64,000 nucleotides of DNA from Candidatus Methanomethylophilus alvi Mx1201. GTDB lineage: Archaea > Thermoplasmatota > Thermoplasmata > Methanomassiliicoccales > Methanomethylophilaceae. The position numbers and the translations under genes are program-made. The DNA lies in the NCBI RefSeq assembly GCF_000300255.2, contig NC_020913.1:1052692-1116691 (forward strand), in the 5' to 3' direction. The notes beneath the pieces are model-generated. The model was not told where the DNA came from and did not search any database. It was given only the letters and a program-made list of their open reading frames with translations. Position 1 is the stretch's first letter, and each line of letters begins with the position of its first letter. Shown here piece after piece: positions 46,632-52,737 of the stretch.

Positions 46632-47017
46632 GCCACCCCCTGTTCTGGACCGCCGCCGACTTCGACGACCCCATGGCCCGCCTCGTGACCGCTCTTGGTG
46701 ACCTCGAGGGGCAGGAGCTCGAGAGGATGTACGACCTCTGGGGCGCCAAGACCCCCGAGGATGCCAAGCTCCCCATGTCCTATTGGACGAAGGAGAGGAT
46801 CCTTTTCTACGTCCGCTCCTCCGAATCCCTCCGTGCCGCGGAGCCCGTCCTGAAGAAGATGACGATGGACGACCTGAAGCCCGCGGCTCTCGTCCGCGTC
46901 GGGACCATGGCCACCGGAAGGACACACGACTGGGAAAGCAGAGAGTGGCGTCACACCGACTTCTACTCCCTCGATTCCGAATGGATCCGCAGCATCGTTC
47001 CGGAGGCGAAAGAATGA
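46628..47017 (+). CDS. Island protein of unknown function
   Basis: 129 residues; mostly helical with LFWTAADFDDPMARLVTALGDLE at the start. No motif recognised. Starts on an ATGA overlap with the exonuclease; its stop overlaps an in-frame ATG at 47014 that leads into the leader of the first A gene. Confidence 0.5.
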   Translation: MSHPLFWTAADFDDPMARLVTALGDLEGQELERMYDLWGAKTPEDAKLPMSYWTKERILFYVRSSESLRAAEPVLKKMTMDDLKPAALVRVGTMATGRTHDWESREWRHTDFYSLDSEWIRSIVPEAKE

Positions 47018-47082
47018 GCAAAGCACTTGAACACGGAAGGTGCTCCGAAGAAGCAACGACTGTAAAAGGAGGTGAAAAAAGA
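47014..47082 (+). promoter_or_regulatory. Conserved leader of A-gene copy 1
   Basis: Begins ATGAGCAAAGCACTTGAA and ends in GACTGTAAAAGGAGGTGA before the ATG at 47083. A homologous leader precedes the other A genes. The AAAGGAGGTGA core is a full Shine-Dalgarno sequence. It is also an open frame continuous with the A gene, so a start at 47014 is possible. Confidence 0.6.
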
Positions 47083-47643
47083 ATGGACGAAGAGAAGATC
47101 ACATACAAGGACGAACTGATCATCAGATACGTTTCCGAAAGATACCAGATGGCTGTTTTCGCAGGTTGTCTGAAGGACCTCTCCGGGTTTTCCATCAGGG
47201 GAACGTTCGACAGCGGGCTTCTGAGGGTCCCTTCGGAGAAGTGGCTGAAGAAGATCGCCAGATACGCATGGGAGCACCGCGACCCCAAAGACCTGGGTTT
47301 CTGCGGATCCGACCTCATGGATTACGGCGTCGAATCCGACTGCGCGTATTCCGGATTCGAGAAGATGTGCAGGGAAGGGGAGGCGGTATGGCCTTACGAT
47401 TACGAGGAAAGCCCCAACCACGGCATATATCTCGAAGAAGAAGAAAAAGACCCCGAATGGCCCGAAGATCCCAAGATCAAAGGCGACTGGGACGATCTCG
47501 AATCCCTGTCCGAGAAAGAGCTCGAAGACAGGATCGCCGAGATCGGAAAGAAACGCGGAAAACTCGAATCCGCCCTGAAGTCCCTTGCCGAGGAATTCGG
47601 GAAAGAATACGACGATCTTCTTCCCCCGGAGGGAGACGAATGA
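47083..47643 (+). CDS. Island cassette protein A, copy 1
   Basis: 186 residues, the longest A protein. Shared family core: DELIIRYVSERYQ, then PSEKWLKKIARYA and SDLMDYGVESDCAY. An extra acidic, helical C-terminal region (about 105-186; LSEKELEDRIAEIGKKRGKLESALKSL, a coiled-coil) is unique to this copy. A strong Shine-Dalgarno lies 5 nt before the ATG. Overlaps B copy 1 by 4 nt (ATGA). Function unknown; the four A proteins pair with four B proteins. Confidence 0.6.
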   Translation: MDEEKITYKDELIIRYVSERYQMAVFAGCLKDLSGFSIRGTFDSGLLRVPSEKWLKKIARYAWEHRDPKDLGFCGSDLMDYGVESDCAYSGFEKMCREGEAVWPYDYEESPNHGIYLEEEEKDPEWPEDPKIKGDWDDLESLSEKELEDRIAEIGKKRGKLESALKSLAEEFGKEYDDLLPPEGDE

Positions 47644-47999
47644 GGTCCGGAAAGAAGCCGTCTTCGGACGGCCCGGGCCTCATTGAGGCGTTCCGTGCAA
47701 GAATCAGTGCGGATAGCATAAAAATCCATTCGAACGGTGGAAAACACCGCCAAACCGGCACTCATAACGCAATGGGCGCAAGTGCCAAAGGGAATGTCAG
47801 AGTCCACATCGAAACCCAATATCCGAACTCAAACGATAATCCATCGCGTCCGAACGATGGAACGGAGATCGATGGGGATTCCGCAGACATCTCTGCCAGG
47901 ACCGTCAACAAACCCCATCCTTCCAAGAATAATCCGAAACGTTTCGAAGTAAACGTCAAGGATGATGTGAAGATCCTTATCAGGAGGTTGAAGAGATGA
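47640..47999 (+). CDS. Island cassette protein B, copy 1
   Basis: 119 residues, basic (Arg/Lys/His/Ser/Asn). Two imperfect internal repeats: ARISADSIKIHSNGG ... KGNVRVHIETQ and DISARTVNKPHPS ... RFEVNVKDDVKILI. The pattern (I-x-A-x-x-V/I then V-x-I-x-V) suggests a beta-hairpin-rich protein. Starts on the ATGA overlap with A copy 1. A terminator follows. Confidence 0.5.
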   Translation: MRSGKKPSSDGPGLIEAFRARISADSIKIHSNGGKHRQTGTHNAMGASAKGNVRVHIETQYPNSNDNPSRPNDGTEIDGDSADISARTVNKPHPSKNNPKRFEVNVKDDVKILIRRLKR

Positions 48000-48027
48000 T
48001 CTTCTCTTCAATCAACAGGATTAAAGA

Positions 48028-48050
48028 CTGCATCCCCCATGGGGATGCAG
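48028..48050 (+). terminator. Terminator after cassette 1
   Basis: CTGCATCCCC, CAT, GGGGATGCAG (10-bp perfect stem), then AATAAAAA. Confidence 0.7.
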
Positions 48051-48108
48051 AGAATAAAAACGAGGCCAGTGGGGTTCAATTTTTACGGATTGGCTTTCCT
48101 AAAATTCC

Positions 48109-48282
48109 TCACGGCCTCTCCCCTCTTTCCTCGGCCTCTTTATACCTCAAAACACACACTTCAATCCCGTGTGCTAGACTTGCAAACTCTCTCGACTCCA
48201 CCTTTTTCTCCAGATATTCGAGGAGTTCAGGCGGAATTGTTACTGTGATGTATGGTTTCCTGCGCCCTTCGGTTCTTGCCAT
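48109..48282 (-). CDS. Small ribbon-helix-helix (CopG-like) protein
   Basis: 57 residues. RHH layout: a beta strand KPYITVTIPPELLEYLEKKVES followed by two helices, ending in an ERGERP tail. Such proteins are DNA-binding repressors of plasmids or toxin-antitoxin sets. Start ATG is 1 nt from a large inverted repeat, its presumed operator, shared with the divergent gene at 48366. Only island gene on this strand besides a doubtful one. Confidence 0.6.
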   Translation of the reverse strand: MARTEGRRKPYITVTIPPELLEYLEKKVESREFASLAHGIEVCVLRYKEAEERGERP

Positions 48283-48283
48283 T

Positions 48284-48343
48284 ACTTGCAATAACTTGTG
48301 GAAATGCTTATATCCTACCAAATTCGTACAAATTATTGCAAGT
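48284..48343. promoter_or_regulatory. Divergent promoter with 16-bp inverted repeat
   Basis: ACTTGCAATAACTTGT (48284-48299) and ACAAATTATTGCAAGT (48328-48343) are inverted copies with one mismatch. A CTTATATCC TATA-like box lies between them. An overlapping 15-bp palindrome CAAGTTTTAAACTTG spans 48339-48353. Likely operator of the RHH protein controlling both directions. Confidence 0.55.
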
Positions 48344-48365
48344 TTTAAACTTGTAGGAAAGCCAA

Positions 48366-48590
48366 ATGACACAAAGAACAGCTGCAGCGACAGCTACGCA
48401 AAGCCGGGAGACCATGGCCAAGGCCATAACCATGGAATGTCTGGGGAACAGCGCGGAACTCGTCCGCGTCTCCGTCTGGGCCCCCTATCTGTCCATGGAG
48501 AAGAAGGAGGAGCTGGAGGAAATGCTGGAGGACTTCGTCCGCCGGCTCTGGATGGACCTCTCGGATCCGGACTCCGCCTATCTGGGGTGA
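48366..48590 (+). CDS. Small island protein of unknown function
   Basis: 74 residues. Polar N-terminus (TQRTAAATATQSRETM), then an amphipathic stretch LSMEKKEELEEMLEDFVRRLWMDL. No motif recognised. Divergent from the RHH gene across the inverted repeats; just ahead of the frameshifted zinc-ribbon gene. Confidence 0.45.
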   Translation: MTQRTAAATATQSRETMAKAITMECLGNSAELVRVSVWAPYLSMEKKEELEEMLEDFVRRLWMDLSDPDSAYLG

Positions 48591-48594
48591 GCGC

Positions 48595-48919
48595 ATGAGC
48601 GGAAGACACACGGTCAGCTACTGCTCCGACGGCGAGAGCTTCGGGGATTACTTCTGCAAGGGGGGACTGCTGCCAGGGTTTCCGGGAGGCCTTCGGATCA
48701 TCCGTCTGCCTCGACGAGGGACGCTTCCTCCTGTCGGTCGGGATCTGCTCGGTCACCGGCGACGGATACAACGAACCGATCGAGGAGGAGTGGGACACCG
48801 AGTTCGTCCCCATCCGCTTCTGCCCCTTCTGCGGGGCGGAGCTCGCCGAGGGCCCGGAGGAGGTCTGCGGACCGTCGGGTTCCGAGAAGGACGCCATGTT
48901 CGCGGAGGGGGAGGAATGA
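48595..48919 (+). pseudogene. Zinc-ribbon protein split by poly-G frameshift
   Basis: The ATG frame reads MSGRHTVSYCSDGESFGDYFCKGG and then becomes Pro/Arg-rich nonsense. The +1 frame gives DCCQGFREAFGSSVCLDEG, then RFCPFCGAELAEG (a zinc ribbon) and ends at 48919, overlapping the next ATG. Removing one G from the six-G run at 48660-48665 restores one protein of about 107 residues. Either a sequencing error or a slippage-prone gene. Confidence 0.6.
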
Positions 48920-49176
48920 TCGTCTCCCGGAACGACACCGTCCTGGAATGCGACGGGTCCTCCTGCGGATGTTTCGGGGCCGTCGCCTTCCCCACCTCCT
49001 CTTCGAGGGAGGCCAGGGAGTTCGGCCGTGCCGAGGGATGGGCCTTCGCCTCCGTCCCCCGCGTGCATCTCGACCTCTGCTTCTGCCCGGAGTGCGTCCG
49101 CACCGCCATGAAGGAGGTGAAGAAATGGGCAAAGCACTTGAACCCGGAATATGCTCCGAAGGTACAACGACTGTAA
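48916..49176 (+). CDS. Cys-rich island protein of unknown function
   Basis: 86 residues; two Cys clusters, CDGSSCGC near 15 and LCFCPECV near 55-62, probably metal binding. Starts on ATGA overlap. Its last 20 codons overlap the leader of A copy 2 in another frame; its C-terminus WAKHLNPEYAPKV is thus a by-product of the leader sequence. Confidence 0.5.
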   Translation: MIVSRNDTVLECDGSSCGCFGAVAFPTSSSREAREFGRAEGWAFASVPRVHLDLCFCPECVRTAMKEVKKWAKHLNPEYAPKVQRL

Positions 49177-49193
49177 AAGGAGGTGAGAAGAAG
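49124..49193 (+). promoter_or_regulatory. Conserved leader of A-gene copy 2
   Basis: Starts ATGGGCAAAGCACTTGAA and contains GACTGTAAAAGGAGGTGA. Near-identical to the leader at 47014-47082 in the first 18 and last 18 bases. Confidence 0.6.
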
Positions 49194-49562
49194 ATGGCAA
49201 GCGAATGGGAAGAGCTCGAGAAACTGAGCAAGGACGAACTGATCATACAGCTGGTTCTCTGGAAGAACCTCTATGCAACCCTGCGCGATGAAAAGGGGGA
49301 CAAAAACTGTCCCTGGTATGCGGTCAAACCGAAGATGACCGGTGACGAACCCGGGGAACCGACCACAAAGAAGTGGGCTGAAAAGATCGCCCAATACGGG
49401 GCGATGCATCCCAAGGACGGACTGTTCTGCTGGTGCGACCTCATGGACTACGGCCTTACCGAAGACCAGGCGTACTCGGTATGTCAGAAGCTCAGTGCCG
49501 AGGGGAAGCTCAAGGTTCCCGAAGGAACCGAGATCGATGTCGGCCAGGAGGGGAAAGAATGA
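49194..49562 (+). CDS. Island cassette protein A, copy 2
   Basis: 122 residues. Begins MASEWEELEKLSKDELIIQL like copy 4; core motifs TTKKWAEKIAQYG and CDLMDYGLTEDQAYSV. Coupled by ATGA to B copy 2. The ribosome site AAAGGAGGTGA lies 5-9 nt upstream. Shares the A domain order: N-terminal LSKDELII helix, variable middle (30-45 residues), W-x-x-KI helix, D-L-x-x-YG-x helix. Function unknown. Confidence 0.65.
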   Translation: MASEWEELEKLSKDELIIQLVLWKNLYATLRDEKGDKNCPWYAVKPKMTGDEPGEPTTKKWAEKIAQYGAMHPKDGLFCWCDLMDYGLTEDQAYSVCQKLSAEGKLKVPEGTEIDVGQEGKE

Positions 49563-49882
49563 CCTCCCGCCGCAAACCCGACATCGAGGCCGAATCCGTC
49601 AGAGTAAAGGCGGACGAAATAGAGAACGGCGGATACTTCCATGCGAGAAACACCCATGGCGGAAACAGGATGACCGCCAGCGGAAGAGTGAAGATCACCG
49701 TCACAAAGCAACACAAGGATTCGGGGGTACGGACAGACGTCCGTCTCCCGGAACCGTTTTTTCGGGCCCCGAATCGGACAAAGAGCCTGTCGAGATCGAG
49801 GCTCGCGGTGTCCGTGTCATCAAGAAAAAAGACGCGGACGGAAAATAAACTAATACATGTAAACTATTTGGTTTACATGTGA
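49559..49882 (+). CDS. Island cassette protein B, copy 2 (likely frameshifted)
   Basis: 107 residues as read. First half: DIEAESVRVKADEIENGG ... SGRVKITVTKQ, matching the B pattern. After the five-G run at 49723-49727 the zero frame becomes Arg/Ser-rich with an odd ending KLIHVNYLVYM. The other frame continues the family pattern (VEIEARGVRVIKKKDADGK) and stops at 49848. One missing G would join them into a two-repeat B protein of about 96 residues. As read, the gene overlaps the operator of the following HTH gene. Confidence 0.45.
   Translation: MTSRRKPDIEAESVRVKADEIENGGYFHARNTHGGNRMTASGRVKITVTKQHKDSGVRTDVRLPEPFFRAPNRTKSLSRSRLAVSVSSRKKTRTENKLIHVNYLVYM
49856..49879. promoter_or_regulatory. 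Inverted repeat operator before HTH gene
   Basis: CATGTAAAC (49856-49864), TATTTG, GTTTACATG (49871-49879): perfect 9-bp arms ending 3 nt before the ATG of the HTH gene at 49882. Likely autoregulatory binding site, inferred from position. Confidence 0.6.
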
Positions 49883-50157
49883 TGACAATGAAATCTACCG
49901 ATCTGCTCCCCGGAGAAAAGGAATTCGCCATATGCACGTACATACTGCAGAGCTACGCCGGCCTCACGTTCAACGAGGCCACGACGTACCTCTGGGTCTA
50001 TCATTTCAACCTAGGCGAGGCTACCATCAACAAATCCCGCCAGGCCATCTATTCCATCAAGAAGAAGGCCCTGAAGAAGATAAGCGAATGCAAGGCCCCC
50101 GTGCTGGAAATGATCAAGCCGTACGTCGAGAGCGCACCGTATCTCTGGGTGGATTGA
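49882..50157 (+). CDS. HTH (sigma-70 region 4-like) regulator
   Basis: 91 residues. PGEKEFAICTYILQSYAGLTFNEATTYLW then AINKSRQAIYSIKKKALKKISE resemble a helix-turn-helix with a GLTFNEAT turn. The C-terminus SAPYLWVD is part of a 75-bp direct repeat (50132-50206). Probably the controller of the following genes. Alternative starts GTG 49879 and ATG 49888. Confidence 0.5.
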   Translation: MTMKSTDLLPGEKEFAICTYILQSYAGLTFNEATTYLWVYHFNLGEATINKSRQAIYSIKKKALKKISECKAPVLEMIKPYVESAPYLWVD

Positions 50158-50206
50158 TCCCCGGAAAGGAATATGCTGAAGATCCTGCTGTGTCTGTCCG
50201 CCGTCG
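50132..50206. repeat. Direct repeat unit 1 (75 bp)
   Basis: 75 bp identical to 52064-52138 except one base (G here, A there, in TGTxTCTG). It covers the end of the HTH gene and the start of the next ORF (ATGCTGAAGATCCTGCTG). In the second copy it joins different upstream sequence, so recombination has shuffled gene ends. Confidence 0.85.
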
Positions 50207-50529
50207 CCCTGACGGCCGTGAAACTCAGCAGATATCATGGGGACGGTCCGAAGGCCCTATCTCGGATTCAAAGATTTAGAAATCGTCAGAAAAACAACAT
50301 TGTTAAAGTCAAACATGCAACTGATGAAGAATTATCTAAGTATCCGCCAAAAGGACCTGGCGACAAAAGAATAATGGATGAAGCTGTAAAAACAGACAGT
50401 AGAATCATTGTGACAATGGATAAATTGTTCCGTAAAAGGGTAAATAAGGAAGAAATGAGAAAAAATATGGAATACGGGCAATGGATCCAAAGGAGTACAT
50501 ACGCTCAACGAAGAGAAATAAAAAAATAA
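50173..50529 (+). CDS. Chimeric ORF with PIN-like C-terminus
   Basis: 118 residues. First 11 codons come from the 75-bp repeat. From about codon 35 GC content drops sharply. The C-terminal part, DEAVKTDSRIIVTMDKLFRKRV, resembles the last strand-helix of PIN-like nuclease toxins (Asp after IIVT). The N-terminal active-site half is not seen. Probably a remnant of a toxin gene fused by recombination rather than a working toxin. Confidence 0.4.
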   Translation: MLKILLCLSAVALTAVKLSRYHGDGPKALSRIQRFRNRQKNNIVKVKHATDEELSKYPPKGPGDKRIMDEAVKTDSRIIVTMDKLFRKRVNKEEMRKNMEYGQWIQRSTYAQRREIKK

Positions 50530-50630
50530 ATAACCCGAAAATAATCAATAATTGCTCTCGTGCGGATTTGATCGAACGATTGAATCGTCATGCTTAATGG
50601 GGCAGGTGAGCGCCACCCCCACGAGGCCCC

Positions 50631-50843
50631 TTACTTCTTTTTCGCGACAGGTTTGTCTTCTTTGGTTTTATCGCTCTTTTTAAGAACATACTCTTTGGTC
50701 TTTTTCGGCCTCTCCCCTCCGGAATAGCTGAGACGGGGGTTTTTCTTTCTTCTTCCAAACGTCACATCTCCTCCAGAAATACGATCATTACCAATCCCAC
50801 GTTTGCTAAAATGGATTGGATTGCTAATAAACCTGCATCTCAT
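50631..50843 (-). CDS. Possible small basic protein
   Basis: 70 residues; GNDRISGGDVTFGRRKKNPRLSYSG then a Lys-rich tail KSDKTKEDKPVAKKK. AT-rich segment, no ribosome site, weak start. Its composition is protein-like, so it is listed, but it may be non-coding. Confidence 0.3.
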   Translation of the reverse strand: MRCRFISNPIHFSKRGIGNDRISGGDVTFGRRKKNPRLSYSGGERPKKTKEYVLKKSDKTKEDKPVAKKK

Positions 50844-50871
50844 AGGCTGCATCTTTTCCGTCGAAGAGGAA

Positions 50872-51273
50872 ATGAGCCTCCATATGAACACGATCGAAGA
50901 GATAGAAAGGCACGACCGCGAGAGATTCGAGAGACTGGGTCTCACCAAGGATGAGGCCAGCATCTTCACGATGATCCACATAGACCCCCGCGGGAATCTG
51001 ATGCTCAGATGGACGATAGGCCACAACAAGACCCCGGAGGATTTCGTGCGGACCATCAACTCCGGTCTGCGGAAGATCGTAGAGGCCGGGGAGGACGAAA
51101 TCTTTACCGACTGCATAGCGGAACTCCACGAAGACGCCGTCTACATGAAACGCATAGGCGGAGGCCGTCCCGAGGTGTATCTTCTGGACGAGGACGAATG
51201 GGAGGAGGGCGACTACGAATACTGTCCGGAGGACGAACTGTTCCACAGGAGGAAGGACAGGTCCGGGCTTTAA
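50872..51273 (+). CDS. Island protein of unknown function, acidic
   Basis: 133 residues. GAAGAGGAA ribosome site 2-10 nt upstream. N-terminal helix TIEEIERHDRERFERLGL, then GNLMLRWTIGHNKTPEDFVRTINSG and an acidic C-terminus YLLDEDEWEEGDYEYCPEDELFHRRKD. No motif recognised. GC is back to normal here. Confidence 0.5.
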   Translation: MSLHMNTIEEIERHDRERFERLGLTKDEASIFTMIHIDPRGNLMLRWTIGHNKTPEDFVRTINSGLRKIVEAGEDEIFTDCIAELHEDAVYMKRIGGGRPEVYLLDEDEWEEGDYEYCPEDELFHRRKDRSGL

Positions 51274-51354
51274 GGCACGCATCGTCCAATTCTTGTGCCG
51301 TGCTCCGGGCCCCCTACCACCTTTTCGCCCTCCTCGGAAAAAGGAGCTGGAAAT

Positions 51355-51597
51355 ATGAGCGAAGGAAAAATTGCGACGATTCTCGCGTTCGCAAAGAAGA
51401 ACAGTTTTGTCAAGACCAGCAGTTTCAACACACATCTGAAGGAACTCGGGGTCTCCGGGAAAGACTGCAGAGGCATTTTGGACGCCCTGGCCGACTGCGG
51501 ATACCTGGAGAGGACGAAGACGGACGGGGTTGTCTACCTGTGGAGGATCACTCCCTCCGGGGAGGATTTCCTGAGACGTGCGGGGGTCTCGAAATGA
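51355..51597 (+). CDS. Small winged-helix protein
   Basis: 80 residues. Helix-turn-helix pattern ATILAFAKKNSFVKTSSFNTHL then GKDCRGILDALADCGYLERTKTDGVVYLWRITPSGEDFL: a wing and final helix as in wHTH proteins of archaeal viruses and toxin systems. AAGGAG ribosome site 5-10 nt upstream. Stop overlaps the next ATG (ATGA), starting A copy 3. Confidence 0.65.
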   Translation: MSEGKIATILAFAKKNSFVKTSSFNTHLKELGVSGKDCRGILDALADCGYLERTKTDGVVYLWRITPSGEDFLRRAGVSK

Positions 51598-51971
51598 GGA
51601 CTGCCGCCGCAGACTGTGGCAACTGTTTTGAATCCCCGATGTGTAAAGGACACACATCGACTGTAAAGGGAGGTGAGAATACGGAGAAGAGGACGAAATG
51701 GGAGACTTATGCCGAGATGTCCAAGGACGAATTGGTCATCAGGTTGGTCGAGGCAGAGACCAGACATGCGGAGTTCGTAGCTACGGTGGAATCCCTCGCC
51801 AGGGACGGCTCCCGCTGGGCGATACCTGATCTCGGTGAGAAACCGACCGAAGAGTGGCTCGGGAAGATAGTCGCATACGCCAAGGCCCATACGGATGATT
51901 TCAGCTACATGGACCTTGCGGAGTACGGCGTGGATCTGGAAACGGCGGAAAAACTTTGGAGGGAGTGTTGA
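51594..51971 (+). CDS. Island cassette protein A, copy 3
   Basis: 125 residues from the ATG on the ATGA overlap. No ATG, GTG or TTG follows the Shine-Dalgarno site in this frame, so translation must run through the leader: CGNCFESPMCKGHTSTVKGGE. Core then matches the family: YAEMSKDELVIRLVEAE, KPTEEWLGKIVAYA and MDLAEYGVDLETAE. An ATG at 51640 inside the leader is the other option. Only copy in which the leader is clearly coding. Confidence 0.5.
   Translation: MRTAAADCGNCFESPMCKGHTSTVKGGENTEKRTKWETYAEMSKDELVIRLVEAETRHAEFVATVESLARDGSRWAIPDLGEKPTEEWLGKIVAYAKAHTDDFSYMDLAEYGVDLETAEKLWREC
51630..51675 (+). promoter_or_regulatory. Leader segment of A-gene copy 3
   Basis: GTGTAAAGGACACACATCGACTG then TAAAGGGAGGTGAGAA: same design as copy 4 (GGTAAAGGATACACATCTATTG). 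Contains the Shine-Dalgarno GGGAGGTGA. Confidence 0.5.
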
Positions 51972-51973
51972 AA

Positions 51974-52111
51974 ATGTCACGCTCTTCCAGAAAGATCGTG
52001 GCTTCCAAAGCCTCCATACACGCGGACGGATTCACCAGACCTGGGAAGATCCGTCAGACGAGCGCGCACCGTATCTCTGGGTGGATTGATCCCCGGAAAG
52101 GAATATGCTGA
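51974..52111 (+). CDS. Truncated cassette protein B, copy 3
   Basis: 45 residues. KIVASKASIHADGFTR matches the start of the B repeat; the frame then runs into the 75-bp direct repeat and stops. Interrupted by the recombination that placed the repeat at 52064. Probably non-functional. Starts 2 nt after the stop of A copy 3. Confidence 0.35.
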   Translation: MSRSSRKIVASKASIHADGFTRPGKIRQTSAHRISGWIDPRKGIC

Positions 52112-52138
52112 AGATCCTGCTGTATCTGTCCGCCGTCG
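52064..52138. repeat. Direct repeat unit 2 (75 bp)
   Basis: Second copy of the unit at 50132-50206, 1 mismatch. It lies inside truncated B copy 3 and ends just inside a remnant of the gene that follows in copy 1. Confidence 0.85.
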
Positions 52139-52224
52139 GCGAACTTGCGTAAAAAGAGTTCCTCAAGGACCAGAAGACCTACTCCTTCTCCGATGCGATG
52201 AGGATCTTGAAGGATATAGGTTGA
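52105..52224 (+). pseudogene. Remnant ORF with in-frame TAA
   Basis: ATGCTGAAGATCCTGCTG start shared with the ORF at 50173; one in-frame TAA at 52150, then KEFLKDQKTYSFSDAMRILKDIG and a TGA. The TGA overlaps the TTG of the next ORF. Looks like a former small gene interrupted by a stop; TAA is not decoded as pyrrolysine. Confidence 0.4.
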
Positions 52225-52400
52225 TCTACCCCGTCGAATTCTCCGAGCAATTCCTCAAACAGATGTCCAAACTTAACAAGCACCTGATGGCATCCTCCAT
52301 GAGATTGAACGAGGGTGAGGAGCATCTCACCGAGATCCATACGGCGATCAACGGCATATCTGTGTGGAGGGGGCAGATTTTTGAATCTGAGATATGGTAA
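52221..52400 (+). CDS. Small helical island protein, TTG start
   Basis: 59 residues; TTGA overlap with the preceding remnant. Helical: YPVEFSEQFLKQMSKLNKHLMASSM, then EGEEHLTEIHTAING. No family recognised; its 3' end overlaps the leader of A copy 4. Confidence 0.4.
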   Translation: MIYPVEFSEQFLKQMSKLNKHLMASSMRLNEGEEHLTEIHTAINGISVWRGQIFESEIW

Positions 52401-52437
52401 AGGATACACATCTATTGTAAAAGGAGGTGAGAAAGGA
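52378..52437 (+). promoter_or_regulatory. Conserved leader of A-gene copy 4
   Basis: TTTTTGAATCTGAGATATGG, AAAGGATACACATCTATTG and TAAAAGGAGGTGAGAA. The AAAGGAGGTGAGAA core is identical to copy 2. Confidence 0.55.
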
Positions 52438-52737
52438 ATGGCAAGCGAATGGGAAGAGCTGGAGAAGCTGTCCAAGGACGAACTAATCATCGAGCTGGTG
52501 AAGTCGAGACGTGCCATGCGCAACATGTGCAGGCTGCTCGACGAAATCTCCAAAGACGGCGCTTCGCACTATCTGTACGACCGTGGGGAGAAACCCTCCG
52601 AAGAATGGCTGTCGAAGATCGTCTCCTATGCCGAATCCAAATTGGATGACGGCGACCATCTAGATGGATCCGATCTTGAACGCTACGGCGTCGATAGTGA
52701 AACGGCCGACAGGTACTGCTACGGAGAGGATTGGTGA
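52438..52737 (+). CDS. Island cassette protein A, copy 4
   Basis: 99 residues, the smallest A copy. MASEWEELEKLSKDELIIEL as in copy 2, then KPSEEWLSKIVSYAESK and SDLERYGVDSETAD. Perfect Shine-Dalgarno 5-9 nt upstream. Overlaps B copy 4 by 4 nt (GTGA). Function unknown. Confidence 0.6.
   Translation: MASEWEELEKLSKDELIIELVKSRRAMRNMCRLLDEISKDGASHYLYDRGEKPSEEWLSKIVSYAESKLDDGDHLDGSDLERYGVDSETADRYCYGEDW

Noticed and set aside
52105..52224. Possible recoding at the in-frame stop
   Set aside because: The stop is TAA, not TAG, so pyrrolysine insertion does not apply; a pseudogene is simpler.
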